Shown here in pieces: positions 1 through 5,791 of a stretch of 9,762 bases of DNA. The position numbers and the translations under genes are program-made. Position 1 is the first letter of the stretch; each line of letters opens with the position of its first letter. Location: NCBI GenBank assembly GCA_018396395.1, contig JAGTQN010000026.1, positions 1 through 9,762 on the forward strand, read 5' to 3'. The notes under the pieces are model-generated. The model ran no database searches. It worked only from the letters and a program-made list of their open reading frames with translations, and was not told the origin of the DNA. The DNA comes from Candidatus Bathyarchaeota archaeon (lineage in GTDB: Archaea; Thermoproteota; CALKCG01; B24; JAGTQN01).

Positions 1-5
1 TTTAA

Positions 6-200
6 ACCTATCTATTTGGAAACTGTTTCAAAGGCATAATCGACCCATATGGAAATGTGTTGGCCGATAGTGGATACACTCCCGGTGTTGTAACAGCGAC
101 TTTTGATCCTCAAGATAGAAGGCGCGTCGTGGAAAATCGGGAAGAAGTCAACCTACGGGACTACCTGTATGAAAGGAGGAGGCCTGCCCTGACTCAATAA
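6..200 (+). pseudogene. C-terminal fragment of a nitrilase-superfamily carbon-nitrogen hydrolase
   Basis: Reading frame 3 gives a nitrilase-type C-terminus: GNCFKGIIDPYGNVLADSGY, then GVVTATFDPQDRRR and a tail NLRDYLYERRRPALTQ before TAA at 198-200. The block IIDPYGxVLA followed by an arginine-rich tail is typical of the last strand and C-terminal extension of carbon-nitrogen hydrolases, which cleave amides or nitriles with a Glu-Lys-Cys triad; the triad itself would lie upstream, outside the window. The same frame has a TAA at 3-5, so the fragment is either the end of an already broken gene or has a frameshift just at the window edge. A second broken nitrilase relative lies at 831-1531 on the other strand. 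The family call is good; the pseudogene status depends on unseen upstream sequence. Confidence 0.65.
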
Positions 201-248
201 TTAGAGCAGAAGATAGGATGTTTACCCCCGCCTAGATCAAAAAAGATA

Positions 249-359
249 ATGGTAGCCACCGTTTCCACTCCCTATGAAAAGATGGGAGATCTGGAGACCC
301 TTTGCAAGATGCTCGATGGAATGAAAAGGAATGGATCGAAAGGAAGGCGCCTAAGCTAA
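249..359 (+). pseudogene. Short open frame, possible N-terminal remnant of a hydrolase
   Basis: ATG at 249 opens a 36-residue frame beginning MVATVSTPYEKMGDLETL and ending in TAA at 357-359. The pattern VATVxxPYExxGDLE resembles the first strand and helix of nitrilase-superfamily proteins, and it lies in the same frame just downstream of the nitrilase C-terminal fragment. It stops before any catalytic motif, and no continuation is seen in the other frames. It may be the start of a second, deleted copy, or a chance open frame. No ribosome binding site stands out upstream. Low confidence. Confidence 0.25.
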
Positions 360-454
360 CCTACCTAACGACTTTCCTATGCCCGATACTCGCCCTTCGC
401 CCTCAGCTTCCTATGGACAAGACTAGAGAGGAATCCATCGGATCGAAGCTCGAT

Positions 455-565
455 TCAAAGCCCCAGGAAAATCCTTGCCATGAGGAAGACAAAGAGGGGA
501 ATGAAGGCTCCAAGGAATAGGGCTATGGCCCCGAGGGATATTTCCACGATCTCCTCCTTTGACAT
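455..565 (-). CDS. Possible 36-residue single-pass membrane protein
   Basis: The - strand carries ATG at 565 to TGA at 455. The peptide starts with a charged segment MSKEEIVEIS (1-10) followed by a continuous hydrophobic stretch from about residue 11 to 36 (LGAIALFLGAFIPLFVFLMA, then RIFLGL), long enough for one membrane helix. I do not recognise a family. AT-rich TATA-like segments lie upstream on the same strand at 644-652 and 621-629. Against it: the peptide is short, it sits among decayed sequence, and no strong ribosome binding site is seen (a GGAGG lies about 12 bases before the ATG, rather far). It could be a real small membrane subunit or a surviving piece of a broken gene. Confidence 0.4.
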   Translation of the reverse strand: MSKEEIVEISLGAIALFLGAFIPLFVFLMARIFLGL

Positions 566-620
566 GGACCTGACCAAGCCTCCATATCAGGAGAAGATAT
601 CAAATGTATAGATCAAAATT

Positions 621-652
621 CTATATAATGAAATTAAGCCTTCCTATATAAT
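621..652 (-). promoter_or_regulatory. AT-rich TATA-like pair, direct repeat CTATATAAT
   Basis: CTATATAAT occurs twice, at 621-629 and 644-652, in an AT-rich patch. Read on the - strand these give ATTATATAG, a plausible archaeal TATA box about 56-80 bases before the ATG of the small membrane-protein frame at 565. They could also be unused AT-rich sequence. Confidence 0.3.
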
Positions 653-720
653 TTTTCCGCCTAGATACTACAATCGAATAGGCTCGATCCACCCGACCTG
701 AGCCAGGCCGAGCAAAGCCG

Positions 721-790
721 ATCTGATATGATCCGATACGATCCCATACGATCCAATATGATACGATCCAATGCGATTACATCTGATCCG
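721..790. repeat. Degenerate 10-bp tandem repeat, seven units
   Basis: From 721 the sequence falls into consecutive 10-base blocks that all begin with AT. The best-matching units are ATCCGATACG (731), ATCCCATACG (741) and ATCCAATATG (751); the outer units at 721, 761, 771 and 781 are more diverged. The shared core is ATCCNATAYG. The stretch has no supported gene. The 10-base period is close to one DNA helical turn. It lies between the putative small membrane gene and the decayed nitrilase. Confidence 0.65.
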
Positions 791-830
791 GTCTGTTTCG
801 GTTTGGCTTGACTTCATCTTGGCATTTTTC

Positions 831-1531
831 CTAAGGATTTATAACCTTCGATATCTCCATGTAAGCCCTTAGGAAGCGCTTTCTCCACTCGTTCCAGGCA
901 CGCTTGCAGTCTTCAAGCATCCACCTTCCTTGTAGGGGAGCGACAGTGCGTAATTACAGCTAACAAAGTACACAAGGTTATCGGCGGCGTATGCGTGGGA
1001 ACGGAAAGGGTTATGGTATTCGCTGAACCCATAGCTCATTTTTACAGAAGATGATATCCGCACCCTTTCTACTCAGGACCATGGGGACCTCTGGGAAGAA
1101 GTCGAAGCAGATCATCATTCCTATCCTTACCAAATTCGTGTTAAAGACGGGGAGGGAGTCACGCTCGAAGAGACTCCCCCTCTTTAGGTGTAAGATCCTT
1201 TTTCAATATTTTCCGACGATCTCCCCATTTCTTCCTATGAGCATGGCAGTGTTGTAGATGGCCTCTCCATCCCTCTCATGGATTTGATAGATCACGTACA
1301 TACCATGTTTTTTGCCTCCAATCCAATCCGTTGGGTTATAGCCTGGTACGGACTCCGCTACTGCCCTAACGTTTTTCCACTTGTACCCCCACTTCAGGGA
1401 ATAGTTCGGGAAGGCACAGAATATCTGAGCCCAAGCGGGCGGCAACTTCTATAAATTCGCATGCCTTATTTATTTGCCCCTATCGTTCTTGAGGATGGAA
1501 ATAGTGTTGTGGCAATTGTCTTACGTGCCAT
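831..1531 (-). pseudogene. Decayed nitrilase-superfamily hydrolase (frameshifts and internal stop)
   Basis: Joining frames on the - strand recovers most of a carbon-nitrogen hydrolase. It begins at ATG 1531 with MARKTIATTLFPSS, then after a frameshift KACEFIEVAARLGSDILCLP with the catalytic Glu in LCLPELFPE. A second shift leads to GGKKHGMYVIYQIHERDGEA and NTAMLIGRNGEIVGKY, where an in-frame TGA replaces the expected Arg before the catalytic Lys. Next come DSLPVFNTNLVRIGMMICFD, carrying the nucleophile Cys in MMICFDFFPE, and GADIIFC, then a third shift to NPFRSHAYAADNLVYFVSCN. After about 950 the family match ends; the usual IIDPxG block is missing. An unrelated-looking 29-residue frame (831-920, MLEDCKRAWNEWRKRFLRAY...) closes the region. 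At least three shifts, one stop and a lost C-terminus make this a pseudogene. The intact enzyme would be a cytosolic amidase-like hydrolase; substrate unknown. Confidence 0.85.
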
Positions 1532-1588
1532 AAAGTTACTCCAAAATCTATGAGCCCAGCGTTTAAAAAGGCTTATGGTTTAGACGAT

Positions 1589-1752
1589 GGTGCTGTAACC
1601 TTAAGCCTTAGAGGAACCCTATTTTTATCTCCCTCGATGCTTTATGAAACCCTTCGAAAGGGATAGGAATCCTAGGCAGATTGTGAAGTAGCCTATGCCC
1701 TAGGCTATCCTATACTTATACCTTTCATGTCTATCCCTAAGGAAGGATTCAA
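1589..1752 (+). mobile_element. Truncated insertion-sequence end with transposase N-terminal remnant
   Basis: This 164-bp segment is the reverse complement of 3970-4132, with about four substitutions and one base of length difference. The outer edge begins GGTGCTGTAACC. Inside, ATG at 1644 opens MKPFERDRNPRQIVK on the + strand, the same start as the decayed transposase encoded on the opposite strand at 3384-4078, and a neighbouring frame gives VAYALGYPILIPFMSIPKEG. The match stops at 1752, so only the 5' end of the element is present. It lies upstream of, and faces, the vapBC pair. Confidence 0.9.
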
Positions 1753-2079
1753 GTTGTCAAGCTCTTCAATATTGGCGACGAGTTACTTCACGTTTATAAC
1801 AGCTCCGTTCAAGGCAAAAACAAACCGAGCTTACCTCTTTCGGTCTTTAATTAAAGGCTTTAATTGCTAAGGGTATCTTGGAGCTTCTTGGAATACTCTT
1901 AACCTTTAACGCTTAACAAAGCTCCCCAAACCTGCTAAGGGGAGGGGGCGCCCCTAACCCTGTCTGTAATAATTATTAGGGTGTGTAGGAAAAATCATAA
2001 CTATTATGTCATGCCTGATGTTTATGACGTTTACGAACATTCCAATGTTCTTATGATGTTGAAGATCCTTCTCTGACGT
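1753..2079. other. Gene-free stretch between insertion-sequence fragment and vapC
   Basis: No supported coding region. Short open frames on both strands are interrupted and carry no recognisable motif. Two small palindromes are present: GGGGCGCCCC at 1945-1954 and GAACATT-CC-AATGTTC at 2035-2050. The second lies 30-45 bases beyond the vapC stop on that gene's strand and could form a small hairpin, but no T-run follows it. Confidence 0.4.
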
Positions 2080-2514
2080 CTATATAACGTTTAAACCCTC
2101 GATTCTCGCTATTTGAGCCAGCTTCTTATCGTACGTGAGGAATGCGCCGAATTCCTCAGCCGATGCCAGTTGTACAGCATCAGCCACATAGATCCCATAT
2201 TTAAATACGTAGTTCACGGCTTCGGTAACCACCTTGAAGCTTAGTGGAATGAGCTTTAACTGATTAAGTTTTACAAGGAGACGAGATTCACCAATAAACC
2301 TTGTGAAAACAATTCTCGCATCTTCTATAATCTCTCTCTTCTCATATTTGTCTAGAACTACCGCTACTTCACCGATATTCCATACTGAGAATCCTATCCT
2401 AACTCTTCCGGCATGGGATTCACCGTAGAGCTCGTCGACACGATCGCTATACTCCTCCACAACATATCTTTTGACTAAGGCGCTAGTATCCAAATAAACG
2501 CTTTGCACGCTCAT
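2080..2514 (-). CDS. vapC: PIN-domain ribonuclease toxin, VapC family
   Basis: This 144-residue protein has the size and fold signature of VapC toxins, Mg2+-dependent PIN-domain ribonucleases that cut RNA (often tRNA or rRNA) until bound by their VapB antitoxin. The expected acidic residues are present: D9 in VYLDTSALVKRY, E49 in WNIGEVAVVLD, D112 in YVADAVQLASA and D129 in FLTYDKKLAQIA. No residue appears damaged, so it is probably active. ATG at 2514 lies inside the end of vapB (32-base overlap), which implies translational coupling and fits the usual antitoxin-first order. The pair lies between insertion-sequence fragments, consistent with horizontal acquisition. The RNA target cannot be read from the sequence. 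Confidence 0.93.
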   Translation of the reverse strand: MSVQSVYLDTSALVKRYVVEEYSDRVDELYGESHAGRVRIGFSVWNIGEVAVVLDKYEKREIIEDARIVFTRFIGESRLLVKLNQLKLIPLSFKVVTEAVNYVFKYGIYVADAVQLASAEEFGAFLTYDKKLAQIARIEGLNVI

Positions 2515-2767
2515 CCCTAACTTCCCTTACAATCTCTTCTGCTTTAGACCCTCTAGGCCTATCTGCTTTAACTTCGGAGCTCGTATAGAATCTTTTCTCT
2601 AAGCCAAGCACTTCGCAAAGCTTCTCAATGAATTCGGATTCCTCGTACATGATCAAGGATTCCTCCACAACATCGCTGAGAGTTCTCTCCTCCAAAGCGA
2701 GCTTACTCTTCAAACTTTTAACTAAATCTTCCCTCAGCGAAAGCGTAACTTTAACCTTCTTAACCAT
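2483..2767 (-). CDS. vapB: Ribbon-helix-helix antitoxin, VapB family
   Basis: This 94-residue protein begins MVKKVKVTLSLREDLVKSLK, a short basic beta strand followed by a helix, then LSDVVEESLIMYEE as the second helix. That is the ribbon-helix-helix fold used by many antitoxins to bind operator DNA as dimers. The charged C-terminal part (about 60-94, including RPRGSKAEEIVREVRDERAK) would be the toxin-binding tail that blocks the VapC active site. The gene overlaps vapC by 32 bases, so both are made from one transcript. A TATA box and an inverted repeat (2785-2805) lie directly upstream, as expected for autorepression by VapB or the VapBC complex. The assignment rests on fold pattern, length and position next to vapC. 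Confidence 0.88.
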   Translation of the reverse strand: MVKKVKVTLSLREDLVKSLKSKLALEERTLSDVVEESLIMYEESEFIEKLCEVLGLEKRFYTSSEVKADRPRGSKAEEIVREVRDERAKRLFGY

Positions 2768-2784
2768 TTTACTGTCAGCAGTAC

Positions 2785-2805
2785 ATACGTTAATACGTAT
2801 ATAAG
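2785..2805 (-). promoter_or_regulatory. vapBC promoter with candidate operator
   Basis: On the - strand a TATA box CTTATAT (2799-2805) is preceded by an A-rich segment suitable as a BRE. It lies about 32 bases before the vapB ATG at 2767, which predicts a leader of about ten bases or less. A perfect inverted repeat ATACGT-TAAT-ACGTAT (2785-2800) overlaps the downstream edge of the TATA box. Such a position fits autorepression by the ribbon-helix-helix antitoxin. Binding is inferred from position and symmetry. Confidence 0.6.
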
Positions 2806-2827
2806 TTTTTCCAATTTAACAGTGCGG

Positions 2828-2848
2828 AAGGCTTAAGGTTACAGCACC
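2828..2848 (-). repeat. Solitary 21-bp insertion-sequence tip
   Basis: Read on the - strand, these 21 bases are identical to the outermost 21 bases of the insertion-sequence end at 1589-1609, and differ at one base from 4112-4132. It starts GGTGCTGTAACC on that strand. Homology ends abruptly on both sides. It is inverted relative to 1589-1609, so the two tips enclose vapBC, and it lies just upstream of the vapB promoter. Confidence 0.85.
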
Positions 2849-2963
2849 GAGGTTCAAGACTTTTTGCTTTAGGGCTCTGCGAGGAGAAATTAATTTTAAG
2901 CATCATTATTATTTTTGTCATCCTCTAACTATCATTGGCTTTCCATTCTTGCCTTGGATTCTC

Positions 2964-3128
2964 TTAGCCCTTGGAGTTGCATTGCTTTAAGGAGCCTGTT
3001 GAGAGATTGTCGAAGGCGCAGACTTTCTCTCCTTGAGCCATGAGCGCATCAACAATGTGGCTTCCGATGAAGCCTGCGCCTCCTGTAACTAGAACCTTTC
3101 CAATTAGAAGTTCGCGCCTTAAGCTCTG
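2964..3128 (-). pseudogene. N-terminal fragment of an NAD-dependent sugar-nucleotide epimerase
   Basis: The - strand reads KVLVTGGAGFIGSHIVDALM followed by AQGEKVCAFDNLSTGSL. This is the first Rossmann unit of extended short-chain dehydrogenases such as UDP-glucose 4-epimerase: the glycine motif GGAGFIG, then the Asp that binds the NAD ribose in FDNLSTG. A TAA at 2964-2966 ends the frame after about 55 residues, whereas the family runs to about 310. No start codon is found before an upstream in-frame stop at 3129-3131. Neither the YxxxK catalytic motif nor later parts of the enzyme are present. This is a remnant. Confidence 0.75.
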
Positions 3129-3358
3129 TTAAGCGGCCCTCCTTCGATAGGAGACCCTATTGGTCGGCGGCAGGGTTGTGCTGACATGTAGCCTATCCAG
3201 CCTAGAATTCCAAAGACTGCTGCCACCGCTATTGACCCCGTCAGATTGAGTAGGAATATGTCTGCGCCTGTTATCGGTGGGAAGAAGCTCAGTCAGATTT
3301 AGGCGATTATTATTGCAATAGAGATCAGTAGCAAGAGCCGAGCAATACCCCGCCTCCT
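3119..3358 (-). pseudogene. Broken small membrane protein
   Basis: The - strand frame ending at TAA 3119-3121 gives GIARLLLLISIAIIIA, two in-frame stops (TAA and TGA, two codons apart), then LSFFPPITGADIFLLNL and a second hydrophobic segment GSIAVAAVFGILGWIGYMSA with a short polar tail. The pattern is two membrane helices joined by a proline-containing loop. No start codon is available before the upstream stop at 3359-3361. I do not recognise the family. The two stops and missing start suggest a decayed gene, overlapping the edge of the epimerase remnant. Confidence 0.45.
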
Positions 3359-3383
3359 CTACGAGGCTTAGCATGGAAAGGGG

Positions 3384-4078
3384 CTAGGATGCGAAGGATC
3401 CGCATGGAGCCTTTCCTAAAGCCATATGATACCTTACGTTATAGTAGCCCTTCCAGGCTTCAAGGCATGCGGATAAATGGCTGAAGGCTTATGGCATCTG
3501 CATGGGAAGTATAGATCGAAGATAAGAAAAGTCCTTAAGCCTTCGCTTTACTTCCTTGCTTAGCCTTTCAGGAGGCTTTAGGAGGCTTCCATCGTGGATG
3601 AGCCTAAGCCCTAGTTCCGAGGCTACTTTACTTTATGCCATACCATGGAGCCCTATCGGCTACGATACGATAATCCTTATGCCATAATTTTCCTTTCCTT
3701 AACTTAAGCTTCCTTAGGAATAGATATGCCGTAACGTAAGGCTGCTCCTCGTCCAGCTCAGCTCTAAGGCTAGGAGCCTCCGGGATCTGGGCTCTAAGGC
3801 AATCCATTCGATATCCAGGCTTTGACGCCTCCCAGCTTACGCTTCTCCCATCTCGTCCACGAAAGCCTTCTTAGCCCTTCCCGTATAGAAGGCTTCCGAA
3901 GCGATGGAATGGGACCAGCGCCATATGGATCCATGGCCTCTAGGAAGCCATAGGCTTATTCTATGGCCTTTGAATCCTTCCTTAGGGATAGACATGAAAG
4001 GTATAAGTATAGGATAGCCTAGGGCATAGGCTACTTCACAATCTGCCTAGGATTCCTATCCCTTTCGAAGGTTTTCAT
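3384..4078 (-). pseudogene. Decayed DDE transposase
   Basis: Several frames on the - strand together rebuild a transposase. In order: MKTFERDRNPRQIVK from ATG 4078; VAYALGYPILIPFMSIPKEG; GHGSIWRWSHSIASEAF, resembling a helix-turn-helix; KKAFVDEMGEA with the first catalytic Asp; GGVKAWISNGL; LEPRSRRLLALELSWTRSSL; DYRIVADRAPWYGIK with the second Asp; KVASELGLRLIHDGS; PPERLSKEVKRRLKDFSYLR with the likely third acidic residue (Glu); and HLSACLEAWKGYYNVRYHMA, then LGKAP, the usual end of an integrase-core domain, before TAG at 3384-3386. Repeated frame changes and stops show it is dead. The RNase H-like integrase-core fold is clear; I cannot fix the IS family. Its 5' end lies in the terminal repeat 3970-4132. 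Confidence 0.85.
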
Positions 4079-4132
4079 AAAGCATCGATGGAGATAAAAT
4101 AGGGCTCCTCTAAGGCTTAAGGTTAAAGCACC
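3970..4132 (-). mobile_element. Insertion-sequence 5' end, inverted copy of 1589-1752
   Basis: This is the 163-bp partner of the + oriented segment 1589-1752, about 97% identical by eye and in opposite orientation. It contains the start of the decayed transposase (ATG 4078) and an outer edge that reads GGTGCTTTAACC on the - strand. The opposite end of this element is not recognisable below 3384, so the element has lost its 3' terminus or has been rearranged. Confidence 0.88.
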
Positions 4133-4204
4133 CTACGTCTTTCCGGAAGGCTTCTATCGGCTCTGGCGTTGCGCCTAGGCTTGATAAGGGGCTTTACACT
4201 AGGG

Positions 4205-4227
4205 TACCTCTTAAGCGATAAGAGGTA
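4205..4227 (-). terminator. Perfect 9-bp hairpin downstream of the aminotransferase gene
   Basis: TACCTCTTA (4205-4213) and TAAGAGGTA (4219-4227) form a perfect stem with a five-base loop, 55 bases beyond the stop of the gene ending at 4282. No T-run follows on the - strand, so it may be a processing or 3'-end hairpin, or unrelated. Archaeal termination usually depends on T-runs, which lowers confidence. Confidence 0.3.
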
Positions 4228-4281
4228 AATAAAGACCAACAAGCTCAAGCAGAAAGGCAATCGCATAAATTCTATTTCCCT

Positions 4282-5541
4282 TCATAGCTTGTAGGCCCTT
4301 TCAACCTTTTCTAAAGCAAGGATCGTATCATCGATTTCCTTATCCGTACAACCCTCGTGAATCGTCAAAGTTATGACGCGGCCTAGAACCTCCTTAGCCT
4401 TTGGGCAACTCCCATCGTATCGTATCTCTTTCCCATAGAAGCTGCATGTCCATGGATGCTGGGATCTTCCAAAGGTTGCTCGGTTAGCCAAAAAAGGCCA
4501 TTCATATATCGGAGATCCTATGTACCTGGCTCCCACAGGTATGCCCTCCCTTCGAAGGGCTTCGGCAAACCTATCGACACTAACCCTGATGGCTTGAAGA
4601 TCCACTCGAAAGTGGCAGAACCAGTAAGAAGACTCGGCCTTCTCTGGGACCTTCATGAAACTTATGGTCTCGAGGTCCTCCACAGCCTTTGCGAGTCTCT
4701 GGCAAAGCCTTCGCCGAACAGCAACGATTCTAGGAAGCTTCCTAAGCTGGACTAGGCCTATGGCAGCCTGTAGCTCATTCATGCGATAGTTTAGTCCTAG
4801 AAGAACGGAGGGATAACCTAACTGGCGCCTTTCGGGCGAATAAGCCTTACCCTTATCAGCGAAGGATTTGGCATTCCTCCAAAGCTCCTCATCGTCCGTT
4901 ACGGTCATTCCTCCCTCTCCACCGCTCGTAATGTGCTTTCCTCCCATGAGGCTAAAACAGCCGAGGTCTCCTAGGGAACCAACCATTCTACCCCCATAGG
5001 TAGCTCCATGGGCCTGGGAGCAGTCCTCGATGACGAGGAGATCACGCCTTTTGGCTATTTCCAAGATGGCATCCATTTCGCAAGGGGTACCAGCCAAATG
5101 GACTGGTATGATCGCCTTCGTCCTTTCAGTAATGCGCTTGGCAATGGAATCCGGATCAAGGTTGAGGGTTTCAGGATCAACATCGGCGAAGACAGGGATT
5201 AAATTCTGGAAGAGGATTGGAGCGACGGTCCCTGGATCTGTTATGGGTGATGTGATGACCTCGGAGCCAGGCTCCAGCTGAGCAGAGCCCAAGGCCGTAT
5301 GGATAGAAGCCGTTCCTGAGCTCGATGCGATGGCATGCTTAACGCCTATAAGTCTAGCGAAGGCTTCCTCAAATTCTTCGGTCCTTGATGGGCTGCTGTA
5401 CCTTCCGAAGCGGAGGGGGCCTTCCATGGATTCCTTCAAGATCTTTACGACAGCTTCAAGCTCCTCCTCATCAACCTGAATCCTTGGAGGCCAAGGATCC
5501 TTTCGGACAGGCTCCCCACCATCTATGGCCAACCTTTCCAT
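4282..5541 (-). CDS. DegT/DnrJ/EryC1/StrS-family PLP-dependent aminotransferase
   Basis: The 419-residue protein has the full length and motifs of sugar/cyclitol aminotransferases, which move an amino group from glutamate or glutamine to a keto-sugar or keto-cyclitol. The start MERLAIDGGEPVRKDPWPP matches the N-terminal LAxxGGxPVR signature common in this family. Other landmarks are the PLP-phosphate region SSSGTASIHTAL (73-84), VIEDCSQAHGA (170-180) with D173 expected to hold the PLP ring nitrogen, and SLMGGKHITSGGEGG with K202 as the Schiff-base lysine. NYRMNELQAAIG further on is also conserved. No defects are seen. It starts at ATG 5541 with a G-rich GGGTGG upstream. An HhH-GPD gene lies 250 bases upstream on the same strand. 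The substrate is unknown; nucleotide-sugar or inositol-type compounds are the family's usual range. Confidence 0.95.
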   Translation of the reverse strand: MERLAIDGGEPVRKDPWPPRIQVDEEELEAVVKILKESMEGPLRFGRYSSPSRTEEFEEAFARLIGVKHAIASSSGTASIHTALGSAQLEPGSEVITSPITDPGTVAPILFQNLIPVFADVDPETLNLDPDSIAKRITERTKAIIPVHLAGTPCEMDAILEIAKRRDLLVIEDCSQAHGATYGGRMVGSLGDLGCFSLMGGKHITSGGEGGMTVTDDEELWRNAKSFADKGKAYSPERRQLGYPSVLLGLNYRMNELQAAIGLVQLRKLPRIVAVRRRLCQRLAKAVEDLETISFMKVPEKAESSYWFCHFRVDLQAIRVSVDRFAEALRREGIPVGARYIGSPIYEWPFLANRATFGRSQHPWTCSFYGKEIRYDGSCPKAKEVLGRVITLTIHEGCTDKEIDDTILALEKVERAYKL

Positions 5542-5580
5542 CAGATAACCACCCTATTCTACAGCCATTGTGGTTCAGAA

Positions 5581-5607
5581 TAGCTTAAAAGCCCTTCCTT
5601 AGGAAGG
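5581..5607 (-). promoter_or_regulatory. Candidate aminotransferase promoter with palindrome
   Basis: The - strand has a TATA-like GCTTTTAAGCTA (5581-5592), about 45 bases before ATG 5541, predicting a leader of about 20 bases. Immediately upstream, in the BRE region, is the 15-base palindrome CCTTCCT-T-AGGAAGG (5593-5607), a possible operator. Confidence 0.4.
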
Positions 5608-5791
5608 ATTGTTAGGGTAGGGGCGCTTACAAGAGGCCTTTTGTCCTTCGAAGGCCATGGGAGCCTTTATTCCTTGGAACCTACCTTCCAGCGCTTAGAA
5701 AACCCCATCCTTTCCCTTCCGTCTTCTCCTCCATTTCTCGTCTCTTTTCGATTATGCGATTCAGGATTCTATACCCAGAAGCCTATCAGAA

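Noticed and set aside
302..520. 72-residue + strand open frame
   Set aside because: Polar, low-complexity composition with no family pattern. The opposite strand holds a more protein-like membrane peptide over 455-565.
721..790. CRISPR-like array
   Set aside because: Units are 10 bases, degenerate and without spacers; no cas genes are nearby.
2035..2050. GAACATT-CC-AATGTTC as a vapC terminator
   Set aside because: The hairpin is small and AT-rich with no following T-run on the gene's strand; noted only as a palindrome.
3129..3374. 81-residue - strand open frame
   Set aside because: It is an out-of-frame reading of the broken membrane protein; the hydrophobic segments appear only in the neighbouring frame.
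4456..5588. Several + strand open frames opposite the aminotransferase gene
   Set aside because: They are antisense shadows of a gene with clear family motifs and have no motifs of their own.
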